Assembly: GCA_030654835.1 (NCBI GenBank)
Contig: JAURWS010000029.1
Coordinates: 25,705-89,704 of the forward strand
From: Gammaproteobacteria bacterium
GTDB taxonomy: Bacteria > Pseudomonadota > Gammaproteobacteria > Pseudomonadales > Pseudohongiellaceae
DNA: 64,000 bases
Direction: 5' to 3'
Shown: piece by piece, positions 35,807-45,374 of the stretch
How positions within the stretch are numbered: position 1 is the first letter of the stretch
Layout of the letters: each line of letters opens with the position of its first letter
The notes under the pieces: model-generated
What the model was told of the DNA's origin: nothing
The model's database searches: none
Seen by the model: only the letters and a program-made list of their open reading frames with translations
Program-made: the position numbers and the translations under genes

Positions 35807-36667
35807 TCAGCCGTAACGACCAGTTATGTAATCTTCCGTCTGCTTTTGAGCCGGATTGGTAAAAATGTTATCCGCAGTATCGAACTCGATCAGTTTGCCC
35901 ATGTACATGAAGGCAGTGAAATCCGACACCCTGGCAGCCTGCTGCATGTTGTGCGTCACGATAATAATCGTGTAACGATCTTTCAGCTCATTGATCAGCT
36001 CTTCGATTTTGAGAGTCGAAATCGGATCGAGCGCAGAAGCCGGCTCGTCAAGCAGAAGGACTTCCGGCTCCACTGCCACCGTTCTGGCAATAACCAGACG
36101 CTGTTGTTGACCACCGGACAAACCCAGCGCGCTCTCATGCAGGCGGTCCTTCACTTCTTCCCACAGCGCGGCTGCCTTCAGTGACTTTTCCACGCTCTCG
36201 TCCAGCACACGCTTCTTGTTCACGCCCTGAATGCGTAGGCCGTAGGCGACATTTTCATAAATGGATTTCGGAAACGGATTCGGTTTCTGGAACACCATGC
36301 CGACGCGGCGACGCAAATCCGCCACATCCACGGAGCGATGATAGATATCCTCACCATCAAGGGTAATGCTGCCCTTGATCGAACAGTTCTCCACCAGATC
36401 ATTCATACGATTGAAACAGCGCAACAGGCTGGATTTTCCGCAGCCACTGGGACCAATGAACGCCGTCACGCGCTGACTCGGAATGCTCAGGTTGACATCA
36501 GTCAGCGAGTGCGCTGCACCGTAATACAAGTTGAGGTTGCTTACCTGCAGACAGCTCGGCAGGTCTTCGGCCGATTGACCGTGATCACTGCCGCCAACCT
36601 TCGACATGTCAATCTTCTTGAACTTCGAGCGATTGGCCGGTGCGTATTCAGTATTCGATTCTGTCAT
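35807..36667 (-). CDS. pstB: Phosphate ABC transporter ATPase PstB
   Basis: The product has 286 residues. It powers phosphate import through PstC-PstA. Motifs are Walker [15 protein letters not shown], the Q-loop in [20 protein letters not shown] (PstB-specific), the ABC signature [18 protein letters not shown], Walker [16 protein letters not shown] and H-loop [10 protein letters not shown]. An N-terminal extension of about 40 residues ([14 protein letters not shown]) precedes the core. It follows pstA with a 54-nt gap and precedes phoU with a 60-nt gap, all on the minus strand. Confidence 0.97.
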   Translation of the reverse strand: MTESNTEYAPANRSKFKKIDMSKVGGSDHGQSAEDLPSCLQVSNLNLYYGAAHSLTDVNLSIPSQRVTAFIGPSGCGKSSLLRCFNRMNDLVENCSIKGSITLDGEDIYHRSVDVADLRRRVGMVFQKPNPFPKSIYENVAYGLRIQGVNKKRVLDESVEKSLKAAALWEEVKDRLHESALGLSGGQQQRLVIARTVAVEPEVLLLDEPASALDPISTLKIEELINELKDRYTIIIVTHNMQQAARVSDFTAFMYMGKLIEFDTADNIFTNPAQKQTEDYITGRYG

Positions 36668-36721
36668 TGCGACAACATCCGTTGGTAAAGTGATCTGTGT
36701 GCTGTTTTTACGTATCGAGTT

Positions 36722-38416
36722 TTACATATCGAGAGACTTGTACTTTTCCCGCAGCCGATTGCGAATGGAAACCGCTACCTGATTCAGCACTGCGGTAATC
36801 ATCACCAGCAAAAACGCCGTGGCAAATACCAATGGCCGCGCCGCCTCAACGTTCGGGCTCTGGAAGCCCACATCGTAGATGTGGAAACCCAGGTGCATAA
36901 ACTTCTGATCGAGATGGAAGTATGGGTAGTTGCCATCCAGTGGTAAAGCCGGGGCCAATTTGACGACACCCACCAGCATCAGAGGCGCCACTTCACCCGC
37001 AGCCCTGGCGACAGCCAGAATCATGCCGGTCATGATGGCCGGACTCGCCATTGGCAGTACCACACGCCAGATGGTCTCGAACTTGGTGGCTCCGAGCGCA
37101 AGACTCCCCTCGCGAAGACTGCGCGGGATTCGCGACAAACCTTCTTCAGTGGAAACAATCACCACGGGCACCGTCAACAGCGCGAGCGTCAGTGCAGCCC
37201 ACAGCATTCCTGGAGTCCCGAATGTCGGGGCCGGCAAGGCCTCCGCATAAAAAGCCTGGTCGACTTCTGCGCCTATGAAATAGATGAAGAAACCAAGGCC
37301 GAACACCCCGTAGACAATTGACGGCACACCAGCCAGATTGTTGACCGCTATGCGAATGATGCGGGTAATGACGCCTTGACGGGCATATTCGCGCAGATAA
37401 ACGGCGGCAATCACGCCGAAAGGCGTAACCAGTACGGACATCAGCAACACCATGATGACCGTGCCGAAAATAGCGGGGAAAATACCGCCCTCGGTGTTGG
37501 CTTCCCGCGGATCGTCAGAAAGGAATTCCCAGAGCTTCTGAGCATAGACGATCAGTTTGCTACCGACATGCATGCCATTGGGCTGATAGGCTCGCACGAT
37601 TTCCGAGACCTCAATTTCTGTCTCCTGACCGTTCATCGCGATCATGACTACGGTGTCGCGCTCAATCTGAGCGTACAGCTCCTGCAGTTGCTCCTGCAGC
37701 ACTGCATAGCGGCTATCCCACTCCGCACGTTCGCTTTCGATAGTGGCCAGTGCTTCCGGGGTATCGGCATCCCGCAATTCCAACCCGCGCTGACGCAGGC
37801 GCAATCTCTCCAGCGCATAGTTGACCTCGCCGATCGCTCCTTTTTCGAGCTCCGCTATCTCATCGTGAATGGCTACAGCTCTGGCCACTCGCTCAGTCAA
37901 CGCATCCCAGGCCGCGGTATCTGCAGAATTGGCTGGGTCACTGACAGCAACAGTGGCGCCGACCTCGCGAACTTCACGCACATAGCCATAGAAATTACCC
38001 CACTCCCAACGCTCGAATGCGGTGAGGTTTTCCGGGAAACGAATGTTGTCGAGATAATCAGTCAGCAGCCAGGTGAAGTCGCTGCCATTCAGGTCGCGGT
38101 TCCCGATTTTGACGAGTTCACGCTCGTACATGAGGCGATCGCCCGTGACTGGAATTCCCGAAGAGATAATACGTTCGGCAGTGACTTTCTCATTGCCGAC
38201 GCGTTCACCGATGATTTCTCGTACCAGCGGTTCACCACTCTCGACAGGCTGTGAATACTGCGCCAGCATCAGATCCTTCGGCCAGAAATGACCCAGACCG
38301 TTATAGGCCAGCAGCAGCAACAGCCCCACCGTCATGATGATGCTGATGGCAACGGCGCCAGCGTTGATCCATATCCAGGGCGTGCCGCCCGCAAAGAATT
38401 TCTTGAGCGCTGTCAT
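36722..38416 (-). CDS. pstA: Phosphate ABC transporter permease PstA (long form)
   Basis: The product has 564 residues, nearly twice E. coli PstA. A membrane helix (INAGAVAISIIMTVGLLLLL) is followed by about 250 extra residues. These include a probable coiled coil (ALERLRLRQRGLELRDADTP, AVLQEQLQELYAQIERDTVV) before the permease core, starting near GIFPAIFGTVIMVLLMSVLV. The coupling (EAA) loop is in RSLREGSLALGATKFETIWR. It overlaps pstC by 4 nt, so the two are translationally coupled. The extra periplasmic region is common in marine gammaproteobacterial PstA and may contact PstS or PstC's own extra domain; function unknown. Confidence 0.94.
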   Translation of the reverse strand: MTALKKFFAGGTPWIWINAGAVAISIIMTVGLLLLLAYNGLGHFWPKDLMLAQYSQPVESGEPLVREIIGERVGNEKVTAERIISSGIPVTGDRLMYERELVKIGNRDLNGSDFTWLLTDYLDNIRFPENLTAFERWEWGNFYGYVREVREVGATVAVSDPANSADTAAWDALTERVARAVAIHDEIAELEKGAIGEVNYALERLRLRQRGLELRDADTPEALATIESERAEWDSRYAVLQEQLQELYAQIERDTVVMIAMNGQETEIEVSEIVRAYQPNGMHVGSKLIVYAQKLWEFLSDDPREANTEGGIFPAIFGTVIMVLLMSVLVTPFGVIAAVYLREYARQGVITRIIRIAVNNLAGVPSIVYGVFGLGFFIYFIGAEVDQAFYAEALPAPTFGTPGMLWAALTLALLTVPVVIVSTEEGLSRIPRSLREGSLALGATKFETIWRVVLPMASPAIMTGMILAVARAAGEVAPLMLVGVVKLAPALPLDGNYPYFHLDQKFMHLGFHIYDVGFQSPNVEAARPLVFATAFLLVMITAVLNQVAVSIRNRLREKYKSLDM

Positions 38417-40743
38417 ATAGTGCTGTACTTACGTCGTAGACGTTGTCTGATGATTTCTGCCAGGGTGTTGACGACGAAAGTGAACATGAAAAGCACCAGC
38501 GCGGCGAGGAACAGAATGCGGTAATGCGTACTGGCCACTTCCGACTCAGGAATCTCCACGGCGATGTTGGCTGCAAGTGTGCGCATTCCCTCAAAGACGT
38601 TGGCATCCATGATTGGGGTGTTGCCAGTTGCCATCAGCACGATCATGGTTTCACCGACGGCGCGACCCATGCCGATCATCAGCGCAGAGAAGATACCGGG
38701 ACTTGCAGTGGGCAACACCACGCGACGAAGTGTCTGCCAGGGGGTTGCGCCTAGCGCCAGAGAGCCATAGGTCAATTGCTTGGGGACCGTGAACACCGCA
38801 TCTTCGGCAATCGAGAAAATCGTCGGAATCACGGCAAACCCCATCGCCAGTCCCACGACCATGGCATTGCGCTGGTCATAGGGAATACCCAGCTCGTTGG
38901 TCAGCCAGCTGCGCATATCACCTGCAAAAAAAACCACTTCAATAGGCCCGGCGATTACCGGCGCCAGCAAGCAGACGAGCACTATAACTGGCACTAGCAG
39001 TCCTGCCTCCCAGCCATCTGGAATACGGAAGCGCACGGAGTCCGGCAGGCGAGTCCAGGCGAATGCTGCCAGAACTACACTCAGAGGGACGAGCACCAAA
39101 GTACTCAGAACGCTGAGCAGATTATTTTCGAGGAACGGGGCCAGCCAGAGACCGGCGAGGAAACCCAGCACCACCGTTGGCATGGCGCCCATCAGCTCAA
39201 CCAGCGGCTTGACGTTGCGGCGCATGGCCGGCGCCATGAAATAACCGGTGAAGATCGCCCCGCACACCGCCAGAGGGGCCGCCAGCAGCAGGGCATAGAA
39301 GGCCGCCTTCAGCGTACCGAATGCCAAAGGTGCAAGGCTGTATTTGGGCTCAAAATCGTTGTTGGCTGCCGAGGACTGCCAGATATATTCCGGTTCCTGG
39401 TAATTTTCGTACCAAACCTTCTCCCACAAGGCTTCCCAGGAAACTTCCGGATGCTCGTTCTCGACGCTCCAGAAGGCAAAGCTGCCATCCTCATTCTCGA
39501 TGAGCACGCCATCTCCCCGGGCTGACACGGCAAGCGCAATCGGAACTCCGCTGCTCAAACGCTCAAACGCGACTCGACGGTGGGCTGTCGAGTTATAGAT
39601 GCCAACATAACCCTGATCGTTGATCGTCACGAAATTCTTGCGGCGCTGCTCGGAACTCAGATCCAGCACCCGGTTGCCGTCTTCTGCGCCGGCATCGAAA
39701 TCCCGGACTTTCTCGATGGCAAAGTTGCCGTCACGGCGCACGATGAACCACTGCGCCACGCTACCCTCGCTGTCGCCGACCAATAGCGAAATCCCGCCCA
39801 GCAGGAAATCCACAGCCGTAATCTGACGACCGGCTTCCACGAGCGCCACTTCATCCTCGATCACCGCCGTGCCGCCACTAAAGGCGGGGCGAACGTCGAC
39901 AAGACTCAGTTGACCGGTTGTACCGATGGCAAACAACCAGCGGCGATCGACATCGAGATAGAGCTGATCCACATCCGGCAGCGCACCACTGATGGTCGCG
40001 ACCTCTGTCTCCCAGCCCGCATCGGCACTGCCACCGCTGAAGGCAGAGAACAGGTTGGTCTCCTTGCTGGCCTTGAGCAGCGCAACCGCCCCCTGTTCAT
40101 TGGTCCCTGCCAGCATCAGCTCGCCAGTCCCGGAACGCACGCTCAGCTTCGTGACTGACTGCTGATCGAAGAGGTTGAAGACACTTTCGCCGAACGGATA
40201 GCGCACGACGGGCAATACTTGACGCGCGTTATTTTCACCAAAACTCACGTCGTAAGCGTACTGGGCAATCAGCACATCGCCGCCAGACAACCCCAGAGCG
40301 AAAATGCCACTGACATCGGTATCCAGTGCAAAACTGGCGATTGTCTGCCCGGCGGGAATCTGCAGGGCAATGCTACTGACCACTTCGCCATCAGCAGTAT
40401 CAAAATAGACAGCCTGGCCATCGGCACCCAGACGCACACCCACTTCCAGACGCTCTTCGAGCGCCAGGTGCAGGACGGGGGCCTGCCCTTCCAGACGGAA
40501 CTCACTGATCGGCTGGATGACGGCGCCCTTGAACAGCGGCATCACCTCATAAACCAGATACAGGAAAATCAGCAGGACGGCTGCAATGACGCTCATGCCA
40601 CCAATCGCAATGCTGACAGCGGCAAGCTTATCTTTGAAATGACGGAAACGGCGCCGCGATAACGTAGCGGCGGACGCAGGAAATGCAGAACCCGCCACTG
40701 GTGCGGGATGTGCCGGGGTATTCTTAAGAGGGAGCTCAGTCAT
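38413..40743 (-). CDS. pstC: Phosphate ABC transporter permease PstC (long form)
   Basis: The product has 776 residues, more than twice E. coli PstC. A first membrane helix (VSIAIGGMSVIAAVLLIFLY) is followed by about 390 periplasmic residues with beta-propeller-like repeats (LDVDRRWLFAIGTTGQLSLV, AVDFLLGGISLLVGDSEGSV, GVPIALAVSARGDGVLIENE). The permease core then starts at FGTLKAAFYALLLAAPLAVC and contains the EAA loop YGSLALGATPWQTLRRVVLP. The ATG at 40743 has no ribosome site, and a Pho promoter places the transcript start within a few nucleotides of it, suggesting a nearly leaderless message. It overlaps pstA by 4 nt. Confidence 0.94.
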   Translation of the reverse strand: MTELPLKNTPAHPAPVAGSAFPASAATLSRRRFRHFKDKLAAVSIAIGGMSVIAAVLLIFLYLVYEVMPLFKGAVIQPISEFRLEGQAPVLHLALEERLEVGVRLGADGQAVYFDTADGEVVSSIALQIPAGQTIASFALDTDVSGIFALGLSGGDVLIAQYAYDVSFGENNARQVLPVVRYPFGESVFNLFDQQSVTKLSVRSGTGELMLAGTNEQGAVALLKASKETNLFSAFSGGSADAGWETEVATISGALPDVDQLYLDVDRRWLFAIGTTGQLSLVDVRPAFSGGTAVIEDEVALVEAGRQITAVDFLLGGISLLVGDSEGSVAQWFIVRRDGNFAIEKVRDFDAGAEDGNRVLDLSSEQRRKNFVTINDQGYVGIYNSTAHRRVAFERLSSGVPIALAVSARGDGVLIENEDGSFAFWSVENEHPEVSWEALWEKVWYENYQEPEYIWQSSAANNDFEPKYSLAPLAFGTLKAAFYALLLAAPLAVCGAIFTGYFMAPAMRRNVKPLVELMGAMPTVVLGFLAGLWLAPFLENNLLSVLSTLVLVPLSVVLAAFAWTRLPDSVRFRIPDGWEAGLLVPVIVLVCLLAPVIAGPIEVVFFAGDMRSWLTNELGIPYDQRNAMVVGLAMGFAVIPTIFSIAEDAVFTVPKQLTYGSLALGATPWQTLRRVVLPTASPGIFSALMIGMGRAVGETMIVLMATGNTPIMDANVFEGMRTLAANIAVEIPESEVASTHYRILFLAALVLFMFTFVVNTLAEIIRQRLRRKYSTI

Positions 40744-40751
40744 GGGGTCGC

Positions 40752-40785
40752 AGTATATTACCGAAATATTACATTTTCATGACAA
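40752..40785 (-). promoter_or_regulatory. Second Pho promoter, driving pstC-pstA-pstB-phoU
   Basis: On the minus strand, half-sites TTGTCAT and ATGTAAT (box 40768-40785) are 11 nt apart. The -10 TATACT (40752-40757, 5 of 6) follows after 10 nt. A start near 40745 puts the first codon of pstC within about 3 nt of the 5' end. Confidence 0.72.
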
Positions 40786-40850
40786 ACAGTTCCGGCGCCA
40801 TCGCATTGACCACACCAGACAGATTACTACTTGCCTTATGCCCATCGCGC

Positions 40851-40893
40851 AAAAAAAAAATCTCCGGACTCTCCTCTGTTGGAAAGTCCGGAG
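40851..40893 (-). terminator. Intrinsic terminator between pstS and pstC
   Basis: On the minus strand a perfect 9-bp stem CTCCGGACT and AGTCCGGAG with a 14-nt loop is followed by ten T. It starts 16 nt past the pstS stop. Terminating pstS here while pstCAB-phoU has its own Pho promoter allows a higher PstS level than permease. Confidence 0.9.
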
Positions 40894-40908
40894 TCAACAC
40901 GTATGTCT

Positions 40909-41883
40909 TTACAGCCCCAGAGCACCCATCGTTTGTTCAACGACATTGACGGGCAGTGGGATGTAGCCATCCTTGAGTACCACGCCCTGGCCAGTCTTTG
41001 ACAATACCAGCTTGATGAACTCTCTCTCCAGCGGTGCCAACGGCTTGTTCGGCTCCTTGTTCACGTAGACGAAGAGGAAACGCGCCAGCGGGTAGTTGCC
41101 AGCGATGGCATTCTCAGCATTTGCCGCATAGAACTCGCCGCCGTCTTCCTGGGCGATCGGCAACGCCTTCACGCTGGAAGTTGTATAGCCCAGCCCTGAG
41201 TAGCCGATGCCATTCACAGAGGTACTGACCGACTGCACCACGGATGCGGAACCTGGCTGTTCATTGACAGAGTTCTTGAAGTCGCCGGTACACAGCGCGG
41301 TTTCCTTGAAGTAACCGTAGGTACCAGACACGGAGTTGCGTCCGAAGATCTGGACATCACGACGCTCCCACGCGCCAGCCAGTCCCAACTGCCCCCAGGT
41401 GTCTACAACTTCGTCGTAGCCGCACTTCAGGGTCGAGGAAAACACGGCGTCCACCTGCGGAATCGTCAAGCCTTCCAGAGGATTGTCCTTGTGCACAAAC
41501 ACCGCCAGAGCGTCGATCGCTACCGGGATGGCCGTGGGCTTGTAGCCGTACTTGTTCTCGAAGGCCTCGATCTCATTGTCCTTCATCTCACGGCTCATCG
41601 GCCCCATGTTCGCGGTGCCTTCAGTCAACGCGGGTGGCGCAGTGGAAGAACCAGCAGCCTGGATCTGGATATTGACGTTGGGATAGAAGCGCTTGAACTC
41701 TTCTGCCCATAGAGTCATGAGATTTGCCAGTGTGTCCGAACCGACACTGGAGAAGTTGCCTGACACACCGCTGGCGACGGTATATTCGGGCAATCCGGCG
41801 TCTACATCGGCTGCCAGAGTTGCGGTACTGCACAGCCCACCAAGAAGCAGTGCAAGTGGTCTAATCGATTTATTCAGTTTCAT
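40909..41883 (-). CDS. pstS: Phosphate-binding protein PstS
   Basis: The product has 324 residues. It is the periplasmic high-affinity phosphate receptor. A signal peptide ([20 protein letters not shown]) is followed by [20 protein letters not shown], the anion site region, then [20 protein letters not shown], and [20 protein letters not shown]. Reading begins at ATG 41883, with GGAG 7 nt before it; the open frame extends upstream but into the Pho promoter. Its terminator follows immediately. This is the PstS of the Pst system next door, and the identity is reinforced by pstC, pstA, pstB and phoU in order. Confidence 0.95.
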   Translation of the reverse strand: MKLNKSIRPLALLLGGLCSTATLAADVDAGLPEYTVASGVSGNFSSVGSDTLANLMTLWAEEFKRFYPNVNIQIQAAGSSTAPPALTEGTANMGPMSREMKDNEIEAFENKYGYKPTAIPVAIDALAVFVHKDNPLEGLTIPQVDAVFSSTLKCGYDEVVDTWGQLGLAGAWERRDVQIFGRNSVSGTYGYFKETALCTGDFKNSVNEQPGSASVVQSVSTSVNGIGYSGLGYTTSSVKALPIAQEDGGEFYAANAENAIAGNYPLARFLFVYVNKEPNKPLAPLEREFIKLVLSKTGQGVVLKDGYIPLPVNVVEQTMGALGL

Positions 41884-41932
41884 CGCGATTCTCCGCGTAG
41901 ATGGATTCAGCGTGGTTGTCGTTACTGGCGCC

Positions 41933-41966
41933 ACTATATGGCGATTATGTGACAGTAGTATGACAG
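41933..41966 (-). promoter_or_regulatory. PhoB-type promoter of pstS
   Basis: On the minus strand the box CTGTCATACTACTGTCAC (41949-41966) is nearly identical to the consensus, with two perfect half-sites 11 nt apart. A -10 TATAGT (41933-41938, 5 of 6) follows after 10 nt. This is the best-matching Pho box in the window, upstream of the strongest expected target. Confidence 0.9.
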
Positions 41967-42102
41967 AGCAATTCGTCGTCAAAGCGGCCAGTACTCGCTG
42001 AAAACGCTGCCGTTGCAGAACTGTCACTTTAAACTGATAGTCTCTCATGTAGAATGCCCTCAAGTGTCACACCCAGCCTCAGAAACCGAAACCAGAGCAA
42101 GC

Positions 42103-44421
42103 ATGAGCACTCGAAAAGTCACACCCCCTATGGAACAGGCGCTCGTCGTATCAACTGTCGTTGAGCCAGCCGCCGATCCAGCGATTGCAGTTGAGCCGAT
42201 CGCCACGTTGGACGGGGCCATTCCCGAGATAGAGACCGAGCTTGATGTTGAAAACAGGATCGAAAACGGAACTGCAATCGAGACCAGACCTGCGAACGAT
42301 TCCGAGGACCTGAAACCAGTGAGTCGGACCACCCACGGCCCACACATAGACCTCAACGGCGCCGACCTGTACCTGAACAGGGAGCTCAGTTACTTCCAAT
42401 TCAACCTGCGCGTGCTGGAACAGGCCCGCGACCCCAAACACCCGCTGCTCGAACGCCTGATGTTTTTGCTCATATTCAGTTCCAATCTGGATGAGTTCTA
42501 CGAAATTAGAATCTCCGGCTTGAAAAAGCAGATGGAGTTCGGGCGCCAGCGCCCTGGACCCGATGGCAAGTACCCGGACGAGATACTGAAGGAGATCCAC
42601 CAGCAGGTGCGCGTGGCTCTTCAGCAACAGTACCGCATCCTCAATGAAGATCTGTTTCCGTCTCTGGCAGAGAAAAATATCCGTTTTCTCTATCGCCACG
42701 AATGGAGCAAGAAGCTCTCCCTGTGGGTCAGAGACTATTTTCGTGATGAGGTGTTGCCGGTCATCAGCCCCCTTGGGCTGGATCCCGCACACCCCTTTCC
42801 GCGTCTGGTCAACAAGAGCCTCAACTTCATCCTGTCTCTCGAAGGAAAGGACGCGTTTGGTCGCGACAGCGGACTGGCCATCGTACCGGCACCCCGGTCG
42901 CTGCCACGCCTAATCAAGGTACCGGCAAGCATCATTCCCAAGGGCGACAACTTTATCTTTCTGTCCTCCATCATCCATGCGCACGTGGGTGAATTCTTCC
43001 CGGGCATGACCGTGAAGGAGTGTCACCAGTTCCGCGTGACGCGCAACTCGGACCTGGAGATGTCCAATGTCGAGGTGGAGGATGTCGCCAGCGCCCTGCA
43101 GGGTGAGCTGCACCTGCGCCGCTTCGGTACTGCGGCCAAGTTGGAGGTAGGAGCGGCCTGCCCACAGGAACTCACCGATTTCCTGCTGCAACGCTTCAAC
43201 CTGACGGAGGAAGAGCTGTTCAGACTGGACGGCCCAGTCAACATGCAGAGGCTGATGACGCTGACTAGCATGGTGAATCGCCCGGACCTATGCTTCCCGA
43301 CTTTCACGCCCGGCACGCCCCTGGCGCTGGAGGAAGGCAACTGCATCTTTACTGCCGTGACTCGTGAAGATCAGCTGCTTATGCACCCTTTCCAGTCCTT
43401 CCTGCCCATCATCGACTGGGTTCGACAGGCGGCCAAAGATCCGGCGGTGCTCTCCATCAAACAGACCCTCTATCGCACCAATGAATCTTCCGAATTGGTG
43501 GAGGCGCTCTCAGAAGCGGCCCGCAATGGCAAGGAGGTGACGGTCGTCATCGAACTGCGAGCCCGTTTCGACGAGAAGGAAAATATCCAGTTCGCCAGCA
43601 GGCTGCAGGAAGCTGGCGCTGTAGTGGTATATGGTGTGATGGGCTACAAGACTCACGCCAAAATGCTGCTAATCGTGCGCCGCGAAGGTGGCAAGCTCAA
43701 ACGCTACGCGCATCTGGGCACCGGCAACTATCACCGCAAGACCTCACTGGTCTACACCGACTATGGTTTGATGACCTGCGACGAGGTTCTCTGTGCAGAC
43801 GTACACAAGGTCTTCCAGCAAATCACTGGCATGGGCAAGCGCATCATCCCCGATGTGATGATTCATGCGCCGTTCCGACTCAAGAAGTCACTGATCCGCA
43901 TGATTCAGCACGAGAGGAATTTGGCGGCTGAAGGCAAGCCAGCGCGCATCATTGCGAAGATGAACTCGCTGACTGATCCCGACATCATCCGCGAGCTCTA
44001 TGCCGCTTCACGCGTCGGCGTCAAGATCGACCTCATCATCCGAGGTATCTGCTGCCTGAAGCCGGGCCTGGCCAATGTTTCCGAAAATATAAGAGTTGTT
44101 TCGATCATAGGACGCTTCCTGGAGCATTCCCGGGTGTTCTATTTCGAGAACAATCTGCAGCAGGTGTATTGCTCAAGCGCCGACTGGATGGAGAGAAATC
44201 TCATGCACCGCATCGAGGTTGCCTTCCCGATTCAGAGGAAGAAGCTTGCCAATCGCATCCTTGAGGAGCTGCAAATGTATCTGGCAGACCGCTGCCAGAG
44301 CTGGGAGCTGCAATCCGATGGCCGCTATGTGAGGCTTGAATCAAACGACAACAGCACTCGCGAACCGGTGCAGATGCGTTTGCTCAAACAACTGGCAACG
44401 GTGCGTTACAGCGTTGGTTGA
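42103..44421 (+). CDS. ppk1: Polyphosphate kinase 1
   Basis: The product has 772 residues. It makes polyphosphate from ATP through a phosphohistidine. After a variable N-terminal tail (residues 1-80), motifs are LNRELSYFQFNLRVLEQARD, LLIFSSNLDEFYEIR, and VLSIKQTLYRTNESSELVEA. Then come IELRARFDEKENIQFASRLQ, YGVMGYKTHAKMLLIVRREG (catalytic His) and YAHLGTGNYHRKTSLVYTDY. A second essential His lies in IIPDVMIHAPFRLKK. The start is uncertain: ATG 42103 is chosen over 42013 and 42130. Only a single perfect half-site (CTGTCAC, 42021) and no proper 11-nt partner lies upstream, so Pho control is possible but weak. It is divergent from pstS and overlaps ppx's 3' end. Confidence 0.95.
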   Translation: MSTRKVTPPMEQALVVSTVVEPAADPAIAVEPIATLDGAIPEIETELDVENRIENGTAIETRPANDSEDLKPVSRTTHGPHIDLNGADLYLNRELSYFQFNLRVLEQARDPKHPLLERLMFLLIFSSNLDEFYEIRISGLKKQMEFGRQRPGPDGKYPDEILKEIHQQVRVALQQQYRILNEDLFPSLAEKNIRFLYRHEWSKKLSLWVRDYFRDEVLPVISPLGLDPAHPFPRLVNKSLNFILSLEGKDAFGRDSGLAIVPAPRSLPRLIKVPASIIPKGDNFIFLSSIIHAHVGEFFPGMTVKECHQFRVTRNSDLEMSNVEVEDVASALQGELHLRRFGTAAKLEVGAACPQELTDFLLQRFNLTEEELFRLDGPVNMQRLMTLTSMVNRPDLCFPTFTPGTPLALEEGNCIFTAVTREDQLLMHPFQSFLPIIDWVRQAAKDPAVLSIKQTLYRTNESSELVEALSEAARNGKEVTVVIELRARFDEKENIQFASRLQEAGAVVVYGVMGYKTHAKMLLIVRREGGKLKRYAHLGTGNYHRKTSLVYTDYGLMTCDEVLCADVHKVFQQITGMGKRIIPDVMIHAPFRLKKSLIRMIQHERNLAAEGKPARIIAKMNSLTDPDIIRELYAASRVGVKIDLIIRGICCLKPGLANVSENIRVVSIIGRFLEHSRVFYFENNLQQVYCSSADWMERNLMHRIEVAFPIQRKKLANRILEELQMYLADRCQSWELQSDGRYVRLESNDNSTREPVQMRLLKQLATVRYSVG

Positions 44422-45374
44422 CGACTGATGCGTGGAAGCGAATCACCGTCCAGCAGTGCCGTGTCGGTGCCCTTGCGCATCATGAAATCCAGCATGCCCT
44501 CGCGCAGGGCTGTAGGACTGAAGGTGATCTGCTCCAGACCAAAAGTCCGCACCAGCCCGGTCAACACCGCCCAGCCCGGCATCAACAAATCCTTGCGACG
44601 ATCCTTCAAGCCAGGCAACAACCGTTCCGGGTCGGCGGCACAGGCGAGGACATCTGCCTTCAGTTTTTGCAGAGCGCGGCGCGAGATATCACCGTCACTG
44701 TATCCACATTGCTGACACACGAGACTGAGCATCTTTGCCGTTCCCGAGGACGCATAGATTTCCGCATTCGGATATCGCAATACATCGTCACGGACCATGG
44801 CGAAAACCTTTTCCGCCTCCACCGTCGCTGACTCCAGCAGGCACTCGAGCGCCGCAGGGTCCGATGGCAATACTTTGAAAAATCGGTCACGCCAGCTGAC
44901 GCAACCAATGAGGAGACTATGCGTGACAAGCCGAACTTCGCCACGACCGACAATGACCTCCGTACTCCCACCCCCAACGTCGATAACCATGCGAGTTACG
45001 TCGCTTGTCGGCAGCCCCGTGAGCACCCCGGCGTACACCAGAATGGCCTCCTGCTGACCGGAGATGACAGAGACTTCTATTCCCAGCTCCTTTGCCCTGG
45101 CCAGGAATTCCGGCGCGTTGCGGGCAAGCCTGAGAGCGTTGGTCCCGAGCGCCCAGTAGCGGCGCACCGGGTGGCGTGCCATAGCGGCGGCGAATTCACG
45201 CAAACAATCGATACCACGGGTAAAGGCCGCAGGCGAGATTTCGCCAGTGAGGGGCACGCCCTCTCCCAGTTGCACAATACTACTGAAACGTTCGACGATC
45301 TGAGTCCGGCCATCCTGCCACTCCGCAATCAGGAGGTGGAAGCTGTTGGAGCCCAGATCGATGCATGCATACAT
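44406..45374 (-). CDS. ppx: Short exopolyphosphatase (Ppx/GppA family)
   Basis: The product has 322 residues. It should hydrolyse polyphosphate ends or pppGpp. It has the ASKHA fold starts YACIDLGSNSFHLLIAEWQD (P-loop 1), GINCLREFAA-type helix, RMVIDVGGGSTEVIVGRGEV (P-loop 2), YASSGTAKMLSL and ITFSPTALREGMLDFMM. It contains only the core domain, without the C-terminal HD-like extension of E. coli Ppx (513 residues). The start MYACIDLG at 45374 is chosen since the motif must be near the N-terminus, though it lacks a strong ribosome site. It overlaps ppk1's 3' end by 16 nt on the opposite strand. Confidence 0.9.
   Translation of the reverse strand: MYACIDLGSNSFHLLIAEWQDGRTQIVERFSSIVQLGEGVPLTGEISPAAFTRGIDCLREFAAAMARHPVRRYWALGTNALRLARNAPEFLARAKELGIEVSVISGQQEAILVYAGVLTGLPTSDVTRMVIDVGGGSTEVIVGRGEVRLVTHSLLIGCVSWRDRFFKVLPSDPAALECLLESATVEAEKVFAMVRDDVLRYPNAEIYASSGTAKMLSLVCQQCGYSDGDISRRALQKLKADVLACAADPERLLPGLKDRRKDLLMPGWAVLTGLVRTFGLEQITFSPTALREGMLDFMMRKGTDTALLDGDSLPRISRQPTL

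Noticed and set aside
42021..42043. CTGTCAC half-site upstream of ppk1
   Set aside because: No partner half-site at 11 nt and a poor -10 at the expected distance, so it does not meet the standard set by the other six sites.
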